This document shows positions 36,360 to 45,674 of a DNA stretch of 64,000 nt, in pieces. Within the stretch, counting starts at the first letter, position 1. Every line of letters begins with the position of its first letter. The notes beneath the pieces were generated by a model. That model searched no databases. It worked only from the letters and a program-made list of their open reading frames with translations, and was not told where the DNA came from. Made by a program: the position numbers and the translations under genes. This DNA is from JAUIAS01 sp030425395 (GTDB taxonomy: Bacteria > Pseudomonadota > Alphaproteobacteria > Rhodobacterales > Rhodobacteraceae): assembly GCA_043553855.1 (NCBI GenBank), contig CP121336.1, positions 3,658,001-3,722,000 on the forward strand, read 5' to 3'.

Positions 36360-36565
36360 GGTCCTGCATCGCGCAAACTGCGGCCGCGTGCAAGCAACCC
36401 CGGTTGCCCAAAGGTTAGGCGATGTCATGAAAATTTCATAGCCGGGCGCAGATAAAGTATCTTGTCCGATGAAGGCCACGATATATAGTCGATACAAATG
36501 GCTGGGGCGGGTTCCCCGCCCTGGGGCCACGACAAACGGCAGACAGGGTGAGGAGAGAGTCAGTG

Positions 36566-37150
36566 ATGGACGGGGATTTCAGGGCGGAATTCACACGCGA
36601 TCCAGCCGCGCTGAGGCATCACCCAGCACTTGTGCTGAATGCCGATTACAGGCCGCTGTCTTATTATCCGTTGTCTCTGTGGCCCTGGCAGGAGGCGATC
36701 AAGGCCGCATGGTTGGACCGGGTCGATATCGTGGCCGAATACGATACAGTGGTCCGAAGCCCCAACCATCAGATCCGCATACCGTCGGTGGTGGTTCTCA
36801 AGGATTATGTCAAACCCCGCAAACGCGTGGCTTTCACACGTTTCAACCTGTTTCTAAGGGATGGGTTCTGCTGCCAGTATTGCGGCGCGCGCGGCGATCT
36901 GACCTTTGATCACGTTGTGCCGCGCGCCTCGGGCGGGGTGACAAGCTGGGAAAACGTGGTGGCCGCTTGCGGGCCGTGCAACCTGCGTAAAGGGTCCAAA
37001 TCCCTGCGCCGCGCGGGCATGTCCCTGCGTCGTCCCCCACGCCGCCCAGCGGCGGAAGAATTGCAGAACACAGGCCGTCGGTTTCCGCCCAATTACCTGC
37101 ACGAAAGTTGGATGGATTTCCTCTATTGGGATGCCGAACTGGAGGCCTGA
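36566..37150 (+). CDS. HNH endonuclease
   Basis: A 194-residue protein with GAGGAG upstream. The HNH domain spans about residues 92-160: zinc cysteines at 103/106 (CQYCGARGDLTFDHVVPRA) and 135/138 (CGPCNLRKGSKS), catalytic His at about 116 and Asn 130. The N-terminus is a characteristic VLNADYRPLSYYPLSLWPWQEAIKAAW. This is a conserved chromosomal HNH family in alphaproteobacteria and not obviously linked to phage or a restriction system. Function in the cell is unknown. The gap 36360-36565 before it holds no gene I can see. Confidence 0.87.
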   Translation: MDGDFRAEFTRDPAALRHHPALVLNADYRPLSYYPLSLWPWQEAIKAAWLDRVDIVAEYDTVVRSPNHQIRIPSVVVLKDYVKPRKRVAFTRFNLFLRDGFCCQYCGARGDLTFDHVVPRASGGVTSWENVVAACGPCNLRKGSKSLRRAGMSLRRPPRRPAAEELQNTGRRFPPNYLHESWMDFLYWDAELEA

Positions 37151-37277
37151 GGGGCATGACGCTTGCCTGACACACGGTTTGCGCCCATGATTTGAGAGAC
37201 AACGCGCTGTGCGGTGTCAAAAATCGCCCGTGTCATCGGATCACCGGACCGGCACTGGCGTTGTGTTGGGGGATAAC

Positions 37278-37769
37278 ATGAAGACACTTGCAATATGCGC
37301 GCTGGCGTTGGCTGTTGCCGCTCCTGGAGTGGTGCAGGCGCAGAGCCTAGAACAATGGGGCACCGCCGGTGGCTGGGACGTGATGATTGATCCGTCGCTT
37401 GGCGACGGCTGTCTGATTCAGGCTGCTTATACCGACGGATCCGTGGTCCGCATCGGGTTTGATCGTAACGTGGGCGAAGGATACGTGACCGCGTTCAACG
37501 CCGAATGGGGCGATATCGTGGAGGGCGAAACATACGGCATTCTCTTTGATCTTGATGGCCAGGAATATGATGCGGTGGCCACAGGCATCTACCTGAACGG
37601 CGTGCCCGGAGCGGATATCTATTTCGACAACCCGGATTTCCTGTTCGATATCGCGGCGAAATACACCATGTCGATCTACAACGAAAACGGGTTCGTAACG
37701 GCCATTGATCTCGGCGGAACCATGGTCGGGCTCGAAGCTGCGATGGAATGCCAGGAGGAGATGGGCTAA
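37278..37769 (+). CDS. Exported protein of unknown function
   Basis: A 163-residue protein with GGGGGAT before its ATG. It has a clean signal peptide (MKTLAICALALAVAAPGVVQAQ, cleavage after AQA or VQA near residue 20), then GTAGGWDVMIDPSLGDGCLIQAAYTDGSVVRIGF, two cysteines and acidic, aromatic-rich strands, ending in MECQEEMG. No domain is recognised. It should be periplasmic with a possible disulfide, and a dsbB gene is next to it on the opposite strand. Confidence 0.75.
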   Translation: MKTLAICALALAVAAPGVVQAQSLEQWGTAGGWDVMIDPSLGDGCLIQAAYTDGSVVRIGFDRNVGEGYVTAFNAEWGDIVEGETYGILFDLDGQEYDAVATGIYLNGVPGADIYFDNPDFLFDIAAKYTMSIYNENGFVTAIDLGGTMVGLEAAMECQEEMG

Positions 37770-37822
37770 GCGAAATCAATGACCTATGGGGTAAACCTCA
37801 GGTTGCCTGCGCGCTATTGACG

Positions 37823-38296
37823 TCAGGCGTCGCGGCGCGCAGCCATGATCCAGAGGATCGCAAGCGCGACTGAGGCGATCATGTTCCAGTTTGCCATGGT
37901 CAGCCCCAGCAGGAACGGCGTGAACGTATCGCAGAGCACCAACGCCGGTGCGTCTGTTGCGCCCGGCAGCAACGCGTTGCCCGACAGGCCCGACAAACCG
38001 TCACCGGACCCTGTGCAACTGCTTGGGCCGTCCCACCATTTACGCTCGACACCACCGTGGAATCCCGCAATCCCGGCGGTGGTCAGCGCCGCCAGCGCCC
38101 CGGCCCAGCACAGCAGCCGCTGCATCGGAGCAGCAACAAAGCTCAGTGCACCGATCACCACGGCGGCGGCATGGGGCCAGCGCTGCCACAGGCACATCTG
38201 GCAGGGTGCCCAGCCCAATGCCTGAAAGAAAAAGGCCCCCGCCAGCAACGCGGCAGACCCGCCCGCCGCCAGTATGATCAGGTTTTGTCGCGTCAT
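37823..38296 (-). CDS. dsbB: Disulfide bond formation protein DsbB
   Basis: A 157-residue inner-membrane protein with four hydrophobic helices. The first periplasmic cysteine pair is in GWAPCQMCLWQRWPH (C-x2-C) after TM1, and further cysteines lie in PSSCTGSGDG and VLCDTF. It reoxidises DsbA by passing electrons to quinone. The ATG at 38296 overlaps the stop of the upstream YqaA-like gene by four bases. Confidence 0.9.
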   Translation of the reverse strand: MTRQNLIILAAGGSAALLAGAFFFQALGWAPCQMCLWQRWPHAAAVVIGALSFVAAPMQRLLCWAGALAALTTAGIAGFHGGVERKWWDGPSSCTGSGDGLSGLSGNALLPGATDAPALVLCDTFTPFLLGLTMANWNMIASVALAILWIMAARRDA

Positions 38297-38871
38297 ACGA
38301 ACCTCAGCACCGCAAAGCCACCCAGCAAGAGCAACACGAACAGGATGAACATAAGGCCCAGCCGCTTTTCGATGAAGTCCCGGATCGGTGCGCCGAATTT
38401 CCACAACAGGGCGGCCACGATGAAAAATCGCAGACCGCGCGCAATGATGGACGTCACCATGAATGTCGCCAGCGGCATACCGGTCCATCCCGACATGATG
38501 GTGATCACCTTGTAAGGGAACGGGGTGACACCCGCCGCCAGAACCGCCCAGAATCCGACGCCGTTGAAGGTTTCGTTGAACGCGGCCATGGCCTCGGCCT
38601 TGCCAAGGGTGGTCAGGATCGGCAGTCCGATGCTGTCATAGGCCAGCGCGCCGATGGCATATCCGGCCAACCCGCCCAGAACCGAGGAAACCAACGCCAC
38701 CAGAGCGATCAGCCATGCCCGCGAGGGACGGGCGAGTATCATCGGGATCATCAGCACATCCGGCGGAATCGGAAAGATCGAGCTTTCGGCGAAAGACACC
38801 ACCGCAAGAAGCCAGAGCGCACGCGGATGATCGGCAAGCGCGATGGTGAAATCATACAAGCGTTTGAGCAT
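38293..38871 (-). CDS. YqaA-type DedA/VTT-domain membrane protein
   Basis: A 192-residue membrane protein starting at the ATG at 38871. The VTT/DedA pattern appears as VSFAESSIFPIPPDVLMIPMILARPSRAWLIALVALVSSVLGGLAGYAIG and later GVTPFPYKVITIMSGWTGMPLATFMVTSIIARGLRFFIVAALLW-type segments with the conserved Phe-x-Pro and Arg. DedA proteins act in membrane lipid and ion homeostasis; the role of this subfamily is not settled. It is the first gene of a two-gene unit with dsbB. Confidence 0.88.
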   Translation of the reverse strand: MLKRLYDFTIALADHPRALWLLAVVSFAESSIFPIPPDVLMIPMILARPSRAWLIALVALVSSVLGGLAGYAIGALAYDSIGLPILTTLGKAEAMAAFNETFNGVGFWAVLAAGVTPFPYKVITIMSGWTGMPLATFMVTSIIARGLRFFIVAALLWKFGAPIRDFIEKRLGLMFILFVLLLLGGFAVLRFV

Positions 38872-39034
38872 GTCCGGCGTTCCCGTGCGGCTAGTGCACC
38901 GCGTGCGCGGGCTGCCGGGCCGACAAACCATGAGGGCGCGCGCAGGTCAAGCAAAGGTCAGATCAAGTTCACGTGTCGCTGCTGCGATTTCCCTCTGGAC
39001 GCCGGGCGCTGTGGCCGCTAAAGGTGCCGCCGTG

Positions 39035-39120
39035 GCCCAAGTGGCGGAATGGTAGACGCAGGGGATTCAAAATCCCCCGCCTTTGCGGGCGTGCCGGTTC
39101 GAGTCCGGCCTTGGGTACCA
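39035..39120 (+). tRNA. tRNA-Leu (anticodon CAA)
   Basis: An 86-base tRNA with a long variable arm typical of Leu. Acceptor GCCCAAG pairs with CTTGGGT, the anticodon loop is TTCAAAA with CAA, the T arm is GGTTCGAGTCC, and CCA is encoded. The interval 39121-39406 that follows has a T-rich stretch at 39175-39181 and an AT-rich block near 39345 but no gene. Confidence 0.97.
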
Positions 39121-39406
39121 CAGGACTTTGCGCGATATGTTCGGGCAGGTCCAAAGCCACGCGGCAAAACGCATTTTTTCAAGAAAATCACGTTTGAAAA
39201 CCGCCAAGGTGAATGCCTTGCCGTCGCGTGTGTCTCTGTCATGGCATCAATTTCGGGCAGCTCGGACGGGCGACGGGCCCGGAAAGAGCCACGAATGAAT
39301 CCGCACCCCATTAAAACATTAACAATCGCTCGTAATATTCTGAAATATATATTAAATATTTCAAAATTTGGGTCGTTGCGATGGAAAGCCGACCCCGGAT
39401 TGTCTG

Positions 39407-40387
39407 TCAGCCCGCAAGTTCTTTGCTGCGGTCCCAAAGCGCATCGGGCACATCCACATGTGTGGCGGCCATGCGCGATTGGCCGGGCAATCGCGCGCCT
39501 TCATCCTCGGCCACGGCTTCGGCAAGACGCGTCAACCGTGCGCCGAACTGATCGGTAAAGGTGCCGCTATCCATGATCAGATACATCTGGCCCAACCGGT
39601 GCGGCGGTCCGTCCGGCAGTTTGAGTCCCCCGACATCCAGCGAATTGACCGAACCGGTCATCGCGGCGGCCATCAGTTCAGCCATCACGCCAAAGCCCCA
39701 GCCCTTGTAGCCGCCCGCGCTGCACAGCGATCCGCGCAACGCCGCCTCCGGGTCTGTGGTCGGCGCACCGTTTTCATCCACCGCCCAGCCTTCCGGGATC
39801 GGTTCACCTGCGTATTTGGCCATGTTGATTTTGCCCAGCGCAACGGCCGAGGTCGAGAAATCGAAATGCAGTGCCAGACCGCCGCTGCCGTCCGGAACGG
39901 ACATGGAAATCGGGTTCGTGCCGATCACCCGCGCCTTGCCACCCGGTGCCGCGACAACGGGAGAGGCGTTGGTAAACCCGATCGCAATGACCCCCTCGCG
40001 CGCAATCTGTTCAGTAAAATACCCCAACGACGTGCAGGTATGGCTTTGGGCAACGGCGAACATGGCGATGCCCTGCGCGCGCGCCTGTGCCACGGCGCGG
40101 TCGCGCCCCGAGGCAAAGGCGGGCTGGGCAAAGCCGCACCGCGCATCCGACAAAACCGCGCCAGGCCGCGGCTGGCTGACCTCTGGCATGACCAAACCGT
40201 CCACCCGGCCCGATGCCAGTTGCGTGCAATAGCTTTCCAGATATTGCAGCCCGCAGATGACGTTGCCATGTGCTTCGGCATGGGCCGTGGCGCGGGCGAC
40301 TTCGCCCGCCTGCCATTCCCCCGCACCGTGGTGGATAAGCGCGGCTTTGGTCGCGGCGGCGATGTCGTCGATGGAAACCTGCGGCAT
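39407..40387 (-). CDS. Ldh2-type malate/L-lactate dehydrogenase family oxidoreductase
   Basis: A 326-residue NAD(P)-dependent enzyme from the ATG at 40387 (MPQVSIDDIAAATKAALIHHGA). Family segments: ARATAHAEAHGNVICGLQYLESYC, FAVAQSHTCTSLGYFTEQIAREGVIAIGFTNASPVVAAPGGKARVIGTNPISMSVP, and GYKGWGFGVMAELMAAAMTG. The family includes sulfolactate, ureidoglycolate, malate and delta1-pyrroline-2-carboxylate reductases, so the substrate cannot be set. Divergent from the class V aminotransferase, suggesting a small regulated pair. Confidence 0.85.
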   Translation of the reverse strand: MPQVSIDDIAAATKAALIHHGAGEWQAGEVARATAHAEAHGNVICGLQYLESYCTQLASGRVDGLVMPEVSQPRPGAVLSDARCGFAQPAFASGRDRAVAQARAQGIAMFAVAQSHTCTSLGYFTEQIAREGVIAIGFTNASPVVAAPGGKARVIGTNPISMSVPDGSGGLALHFDFSTSAVALGKINMAKYAGEPIPEGWAVDENGAPTTDPEAALRGSLCSAGGYKGWGFGVMAELMAAAMTGSVNSLDVGGLKLPDGPPHRLGQMYLIMDSGTFTDQFGARLTRLAEAVAEDEGARLPGQSRMAATHVDVPDALWDRSKELAG

Positions 40388-40585
40388 GGGGAACCTTTCA
40401 TTCGGGCGCGTGTCGGTCTGTCCGGTCAAGTGTGCCAGCCGACCGGGCCGCCCGCAATAGTTCACCACGACATTCGCGGTTGACCCAAAACTCCGGGCGC
40501 TTGCCCCCGCTGCGCTGGAATGCGACTGTCGCGCGCCGACTCGCCGCCCGGAAAAAACGTTACACCAGAACTCAGGACAGTTACG

Positions 40586-41845
40586 ATGATTGCCAGCACA
40601 CCCGGTCTTCTCGAGGCCATCCGCGACCGCTTTGCCCATGTGGATACATGCCCCTTTACCGGCCCAAGGGTCTTTTTCGAAAACGCAGGTGGTGCGCTGC
40701 ACCTGAAATCTGTGGCAGAGACCTCGGCGTTCTACGCCTCGATCCCGGATAATCAGGGCCGCGACAATGCAGCGTCGGCGGCGCTGGTGGACACGATCGC
40801 CAAGGCCAAGGCCGATATGGCCCGCTTTTTCAACGCGCCTGGTGGCACCGTGTTCGTGGGCGAAAGCGGGACCGAAGTATTGTTCCGCCTCGTCCGGACA
40901 GCCGCGCTTGGTGCGCGCGATGGCGGGGCGATGCTGGGCACAACCCTCGAACATCCTGCCACGGTCAGCGCAATGACCCGTTGGTCCGAGGTCACAGGGC
41001 GCAGCTTCATCCGCGTTCCGCATGACGACGCCACGGGTTGCGTGACGCCCGAGGCCTACGCGGCACATGTGACCCCTGACGTGCGCGTGGCCACGATCAT
41101 CCATACCTCGCCGGTCACAGGAATGGCGGTCGATGTGGCCGGTGCCGCCGCCGCGATCCGCGCGGTGGCTCCTGAGGCCTTGATCATCGTCGATGGAATC
41201 CAGCATGCCAGCCACGGCGCGGTCGACGTGGCGGCCTTGGGCATCGACGGATACGCGGTGTCGCCCTACAAGATGTTTTCACGCCATGGATACGGCGTGG
41301 GCTGGGCGTCGGATCGGTTGTGCGCCTGCACCAAGGAGCAGATCGTGGGCGGACCGGAAGCCAACTGGGAAATGGGCACCCGCGATACCGGGGCCTATGC
41401 GACCTTTTCTGATGTCATCGCCTATTTCGATTGGCTGGGCGAACAGGTGGCCCCCGAGACGCAGGGACGCGCCCGCCTCGAAGCCGCAGGCCGCGCAATT
41501 GTTGCGCAGGAGCATGCCCTGACACGGGCGCTGCTGCACGGCACCGGCAACCTTGCCGGCCTGACCGAGATCGAAGGCGTGACCCTGATCGGCGGCAATT
41601 CGATCGAAGGACGCGAGGGCGTGGCTTCGATCCGCCTGGCCAGCATGTCGTCGGCCGATCTGGTGCAGTTCCTGGCGGATCGCGGCATTCGCGTGCACAT
41701 CCGCAAGAACGATCATTACTCGGGCGGCGTTCTGGGCCCGTTGGGGTTTGACGACTGCGTGCGGGTATCCATCTGCCACTACAACAGCATCGAGGAAATC
41801 GCGCGCTTTCTTGATGCGATGCGCGAAGCCAGCGCGCCGACTTGA
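40586..41845 (+). CDS. Class V aminotransferase / cysteine desulfurase-like protein
   Basis: A 419-residue PLP protein with AGGACA before its ATG. Landmarks: VFFENAGGALHLKSV, VFVGESGTEVLFRLVRTAALG, GTTLEHPATVSAMTRW, TIIHTSPVTGMAVDV, LIIVDGIQHASHGAVDVAALGIDGYAVSPYKMFSRHGYG with the PLP lysine in SPYK. The usual cysteine loop of SufS or IscS is not evident, so cysteine desulfurase activity is doubtful. It may be a lyase or kynureninase-like enzyme. Confidence 0.83.
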   Translation: MIASTPGLLEAIRDRFAHVDTCPFTGPRVFFENAGGALHLKSVAETSAFYASIPDNQGRDNAASAALVDTIAKAKADMARFFNAPGGTVFVGESGTEVLFRLVRTAALGARDGGAMLGTTLEHPATVSAMTRWSEVTGRSFIRVPHDDATGCVTPEAYAAHVTPDVRVATIIHTSPVTGMAVDVAGAAAAIRAVAPEALIIVDGIQHASHGAVDVAALGIDGYAVSPYKMFSRHGYGVGWASDRLCACTKEQIVGGPEANWEMGTRDTGAYATFSDVIAYFDWLGEQVAPETQGRARLEAAGRAIVAQEHALTRALLHGTGNLAGLTEIEGVTLIGGNSIEGREGVASIRLASMSSADLVQFLADRGIRVHIRKNDHYSGGVLGPLGFDDCVRVSICHYNSIEEIARFLDAMREASAPT

Positions 41846-41890
41846 TCGGACAATCCACAACGCGCAGCGCCCGGAGGATGCGTCGGACCG

Positions 41891-42014
41891 CCTCCGGCGG
41901 GGGTATTTGGCACGAGAAAGAAGCAACGCCGCGTTAAGGTTAATAAACCATTGCGCTTCTTCTGGCTCGAAATACTCCGGGGGAGGCCCGCAGGGCCGGG
42001 GGCGGAGCCCCCGT
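41891..42014. repeat. Intergenic inverted repeat, copy D, between convergent genes
   Basis: Two long arms face each other between the class V aminotransferase and tex: CCTCCGGCGGGGGTATTTGG plus a CGAGAAAGAAG tail (41891-41923), and GCTTCTTCTGGCTCG with AAATACTCCGGGGGAGG (41955-41986). A GTTAAGGTTAA block lies in the loop and a GGGGGCGGAGCCCCC palindrome follows. It fits a bidirectional 3'-end element. Confidence 0.72.
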
Positions 42015-42032
42015 TCGGACGTCCGGGCCGGG

Positions 42033-44333
42033 TCAACGCGGCCTTGTTTTCATCGCGTCGCGCAGGGCAGCCCCCAGCGCGCCGTCACCGGCAGGGCGCG
42101 CGGGTGCTTTGATTTTGTGGGTGCCACGCTTGGTGGGTTTTGCGGGTTTGGGGCGCGCGGTTTGCGTGTCGTGTTTGCGCATGCTCAGCCCGATACGTTT
42201 TCGCGGGACATCCACTTCGGTCACGCGGACAGAGACGATATCGCCAGCCTTGACCACCTCGTGAGGGTCTTTGACAAATCGGTCTGCCAATTGGCTGATA
42301 TGGACAAGCCCGTCTTGATGGACGCCGACATCGACAAAGGCACCGAACGCCGCGACATTGGTCACCGTGCCTTCGAGGCGCATGCCGGGTTTGAGGTCGG
42401 TGATGGTGTCGACGCCTTCGGCAAAGCTGGCGGTGCGAAATTCCGGGCGCGGGTCGCGGCCGGGTTTTTCCAACTCGCTCAAGATATCGCGGACAGTTGG
42501 AAGGCCAAAACGGTCATCGGTGAAATCCTGTGCGCGGAGGTGTGACAGGGCACCGGCGTCGCCCATCACCGCGCGCAAGTCTCGGCCGCAGGCGGCCACG
42601 ATCTTTCGTGCGATGGCATAGGCTTCGGGGTGTACGGCGGAGGCGTCCAGCGGCTCGCGGCCATCCCGGATACGCAGAAAGCCTGCGCATTGTTCAAACG
42701 CCTTTGGACCCAGACCTGCGACCTTGAGCAGGTCCTTGCGCGCATAAAAGGCTCCATTCGCGTCGCGGTGGGCAACGATGGACTGGGCCAGCGATGGTCC
42801 CAGGCCCGCAACATGGGACAAGAGCGGCGCGGAGGCGGTATTTAGGTCGACGCCGACCGCGTTCACCGCGTCTTCGACCACGGCTTCCAATGTCCGGGCA
42901 AGCTGGCGTTGGTCTACATCGTGTTGATACTGGCCGACCCCGATGGACTGCGGTTCGATCTTGACCAGCTCGGCAAGCGGATCCTGTAGCCGTCGCGCGA
43001 TTGACACCGCGCCGCGCAGGCTGACATCCAGATCGGGGAATTCCCGCGCTGCTGTTTCCGAGGCGGAATAGACCGAGGCACCTGCTTCCGACACCACGAC
43101 GCAGGTGGGGCGCGTCATGTGCGCGGGCAAGTCGGCAAGAACCTGGCCCACCAGCTTTTCCGTTTCGCGGCTGGCTGTGCCGTTCCCGATGGCGATGAGT
43201 TCCACGCCATGTCGGGCGATCAGGGCAGCCACGGTTTGGCTGGTGCCGTTCGTGTCGTGGCGGGGGGCAAAGGGATAGAGCGTCGCGGTTTCCAGCAGTT
43301 TTCCGGTGGCGTCCACGACGGCGGCCTTGACCCCGGTGCGAATGCCGGGGTCAAGGCCCAGCGTGGCCCGTGCACCGGCAGGGGCGGCGAGCAGCAGATC
43401 GCCCAGGTTGCGGGCAAACACCGCGATGGCCTCTTCGTGGGCGCGGCGGCGCAGTTCCGTCATCAGATCCATATACATGGTCAGGCTCAGTTTGATCCGC
43501 CACGTCCAGTGCGCGGCATCGCGCAGCCACAGGTCACCGGGGGCGTCCCCGCGCAGCCCGATGGCCGCGGCCGTGATGGCCTGCGCCCGCGCCACACCGT
43601 CGTCATCGGCGGGGGCGATGTCCACGGTCAGGATCTCTTCCTTGGATGCGCGCAGCACGGCAAGCGCGCGATGCGATGGCATGGTAGCCCAGCGTTCCGT
43701 GTGATCGAAATAGTCCGAAAACTTGGCCCCATCGGTTTCCTTGCCCGACTGAACGCGCGCACGGACCACGGCGGTATCGCGCATGAACTGGCGCAGCCGA
43801 CCCAGCAGATCCGCGTTTTCGCTCAGTTCCTCGGCAAGGATGTCGCGCGCGCCGTTCAGAGCATCGCGCACCTCTGGAATTTCCGGGCCAGTAAATGCCG
43901 CGGCGAGCGTTTCGGGTTGGGCAGAGCGGGTTTCCATGATGGCGCGCAGAAGCGGTTCAAGTCCGCGTTCTCGCGCGATCATCGCCTTGGTCCGGCGTTT
44001 GGGTTTGTAGGGCAGATAGATATCTTCGAGCGTCGCCTTGGTATCGGCGGCGGCGATTGCGCGGGCCAGATCGTCGGTCAGCTTGCCCTGATCGCGGATC
44101 GACTTGAGGATCGTGGCGCGGCGGGCCTCCATATCGCGCAGATAGGACAGACGATCCGACAGGTTGCGCAGTTGTGTATCGTCCAGTCCGCCGGTGATCT
44201 CTTTTCGATACCGCGCGACAAAAGGCACCGTCGCGCCGCCATCCAGTAGTGCCACGGCGGCGGTCACCTGTTCCGGGCTGGCGGCGATCTCGGTCGCGAT
44301 GGTGCGGGCGATCCGGTTGGCGGTCTGATCCAC
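42033..44333 (-). CDS. tex: Tex family RNA-binding transcription accessory protein
   Basis: A 766-residue protein starting at the GTG at 44333, which has AGGAGA six bases upstream; a longer frame to 44366 has no site. Order of parts: N-terminal helical HTH region with VPFVARYRKEITGGLDDTQLRNLSDRL, YLPYKPKRRTKAMIARERGLEPL, a YqgF/RuvC-like domain (TLGLDPGIRTGVKAAVVDATG), a helix-hairpin-helix domain (LDLNTASAPLLSHVAGLGPSLAQSIVAHRD-type), and a C-terminal S1 domain (GMRLEGTVTNVAAFGAFVDVGVHQDGLVHISQLADRFV). Tex binds RNA and influences transcription. Length is typical. Confidence 0.95.
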   Translation of the reverse strand: MDQTANRIARTIATEIAASPEQVTAAVALLDGGATVPFVARYRKEITGGLDDTQLRNLSDRLSYLRDMEARRATILKSIRDQGKLTDDLARAIAAADTKATLEDIYLPYKPKRRTKAMIARERGLEPLLRAIMETRSAQPETLAAAFTGPEIPEVRDALNGARDILAEELSENADLLGRLRQFMRDTAVVRARVQSGKETDGAKFSDYFDHTERWATMPSHRALAVLRASKEEILTVDIAPADDDGVARAQAITAAAIGLRGDAPGDLWLRDAAHWTWRIKLSLTMYMDLMTELRRRAHEEAIAVFARNLGDLLLAAPAGARATLGLDPGIRTGVKAAVVDATGKLLETATLYPFAPRHDTNGTSQTVAALIARHGVELIAIGNGTASRETEKLVGQVLADLPAHMTRPTCVVVSEAGASVYSASETAAREFPDLDVSLRGAVSIARRLQDPLAELVKIEPQSIGVGQYQHDVDQRQLARTLEAVVEDAVNAVGVDLNTASAPLLSHVAGLGPSLAQSIVAHRDANGAFYARKDLLKVAGLGPKAFEQCAGFLRIRDGREPLDASAVHPEAYAIARKIVAACGRDLRAVMGDAGALSHLRAQDFTDDRFGLPTVRDILSELEKPGRDPRPEFRTASFAEGVDTITDLKPGMRLEGTVTNVAAFGAFVDVGVHQDGLVHISQLADRFVKDPHEVVKAGDIVSVRVTEVDVPRKRIGLSMRKHDTQTARPKPAKPTKRGTHKIKAPARPAGDGALGAALRDAMKTRPR

Positions 44334-44439
44334 GGGGGCTCTCCTGTCGCTGTGGGCGTCAAGCAATACCGCGCGGGTGGGACGGGGCCAAGTGGAAAAT
44401 TACATGAGAAGTGGCTCGTAACGCTTTGAAGTAAAACGA

Positions 44440-45387
44440 TCAGAAATCATGCCGCTTCTTGAGGGCTGCCAATTCGACCAGAGCGGCGTCGCGCCGCGCG
44501 GCCAGCGTATCGCGATCCTGTGTCGCAAGCTCCCGGTCAAGCCCCGCGACCAGTGCGTCCTTGACGTCGGCGGTCAGTTCGGGGGCACCCAGTTCAGCCC
44601 AGCGGGTTTCCTGCGTGGGACCAAGGTGATCGAGATAGCCGCGATAGCCACCGGCGCCGCCGCCCAGATGATAGATAAGGTGCGGCCCCATCAAGGCCCA
44701 TCTCATGCCCGGGCCATGGGCGATGGCGGTATCAATGTCGGCCACGTCGGCGATGCCCTCGGCAACGAGGTGGACCGCCTCGCGATAGAGCGCGGATGTC
44801 AGACGGTTAGCCAGATGGCCGGGCACCTCTTTCCTGACACGGACCGGCACGCGGTGCATACGGCGATAGAAGGCCTCGGCCATATCCACGGCACCGGGTT
44901 CGGTGGCATCGCCTGCGACCAGTTCCACCATGGGCACAAGGTGCGGCGGGTTCATAGGGTGCGCCACAAGGATGCGGGCAGGGTGGCGGGCCTGGGCCTG
45001 AATGTCGGTGGCGCGCAGTGAAGATGTGCTGGAGGCGATCAGGGTATCGGGTTCGATCACGGCTTCCAGTTCGGCGACAAGCGCGCGTTTTAATTCGATT
45101 CGATCCGGGCCATTTTCCTGCACGAACTGCACGCCGCGCAGAATCTCGGGATCCGCGCCAACGGTTGCGGCAGGCGGCGTTTCGGATTTGTTCAATCCCA
45201 ACGCCGACAGATGTGGCCACGCCTCGGCCACAAAGTCGCGCAGGCGGTTTTCAGTGGCGGGGTCGGGGTCGAGAACCGATACCGCCAGACCTTGGCCAAG
45301 ATAAAGCGCAGCCCATGACATGCCGATCAAGCCGCCCCCTGCAATTCCAACGCGGGAAATGTCGTCTACTGTCACTGCTTGGGGCAT
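44440..45387 (-). CDS. 3-hydroxyacyl-CoA dehydrogenase family protein (L-gulonate/carnitine 3-dehydrogenase-like)
   Basis: A 315-residue NAD-dependent dehydrogenase from the ATG at 45387. The Rossmann motif is VGIAGGGLIGMSWAALYLGQG, followed by FVQENGPDRIELKRALVAELE, IASSTSSLRATDIQ, HPMNPPHLVPMVELV and EVPGHLANRLTSALYREAVHLV. The C-terminal GPGMRWALMGPHLIYHLGGGAGGYRGYLDHLGP is the mark of the carnitine 3-dehydrogenase and L-gulonate 3-dehydrogenase branch, not beta-oxidation enzymes. No carnitine genes are next to it. A relative lies at 53846. Confidence 0.85.
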   Translation of the reverse strand: MPQAVTVDDISRVGIAGGGLIGMSWAALYLGQGLAVSVLDPDPATENRLRDFVAEAWPHLSALGLNKSETPPAATVGADPEILRGVQFVQENGPDRIELKRALVAELEAVIEPDTLIASSTSSLRATDIQAQARHPARILVAHPMNPPHLVPMVELVAGDATEPGAVDMAEAFYRRMHRVPVRVRKEVPGHLANRLTSALYREAVHLVAEGIADVADIDTAIAHGPGMRWALMGPHLIYHLGGGAGGYRGYLDHLGPTQETRWAELGAPELTADVKDALVAGLDRELATQDRDTLAARRDAALVELAALKKRHDF

Positions 45388-45456
45388 GATCCGTCCTTTG
45401 GTTGCGGCGTGTCCACAGTGGCGCGCGAAACGGGGGAAGGAAAGACCTGCAAATAC

Positions 45457-45500
45457 ATAACCAAAAGTTATCAAAAAATTCAAAAGAACTAACTTATAAT
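45457..45500 (+). promoter_or_regulatory. katG promoter with a palindromic candidate operator
   Basis: ATAACCAAAAGTTAT (45457-45471) is an imperfect palindrome, and TATAAT sits at 45495-45500. The palindrome would lie at or just upstream of the -35 region, the usual place for OxyR, but I cannot confirm an OxyR motif. The leader to the katG ATG would be about 170 bases. Confidence 0.35.
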
Positions 45501-45674
45501 AATGGTCAAGGTTTGTTAGAACGATTCCAGAGAGAGCGGGGAGAGGCTCCAGATCACCGATATTCCGGCGTCCGGTTCTTCCGGGTGCTGGTTGATACTG
45601 CCACGGTGCAGATCAACGGGGATGGATGCTCTGCCTGCTTGTCGGAAACGCGCAGTCTAGGAGCGGAGAATACC

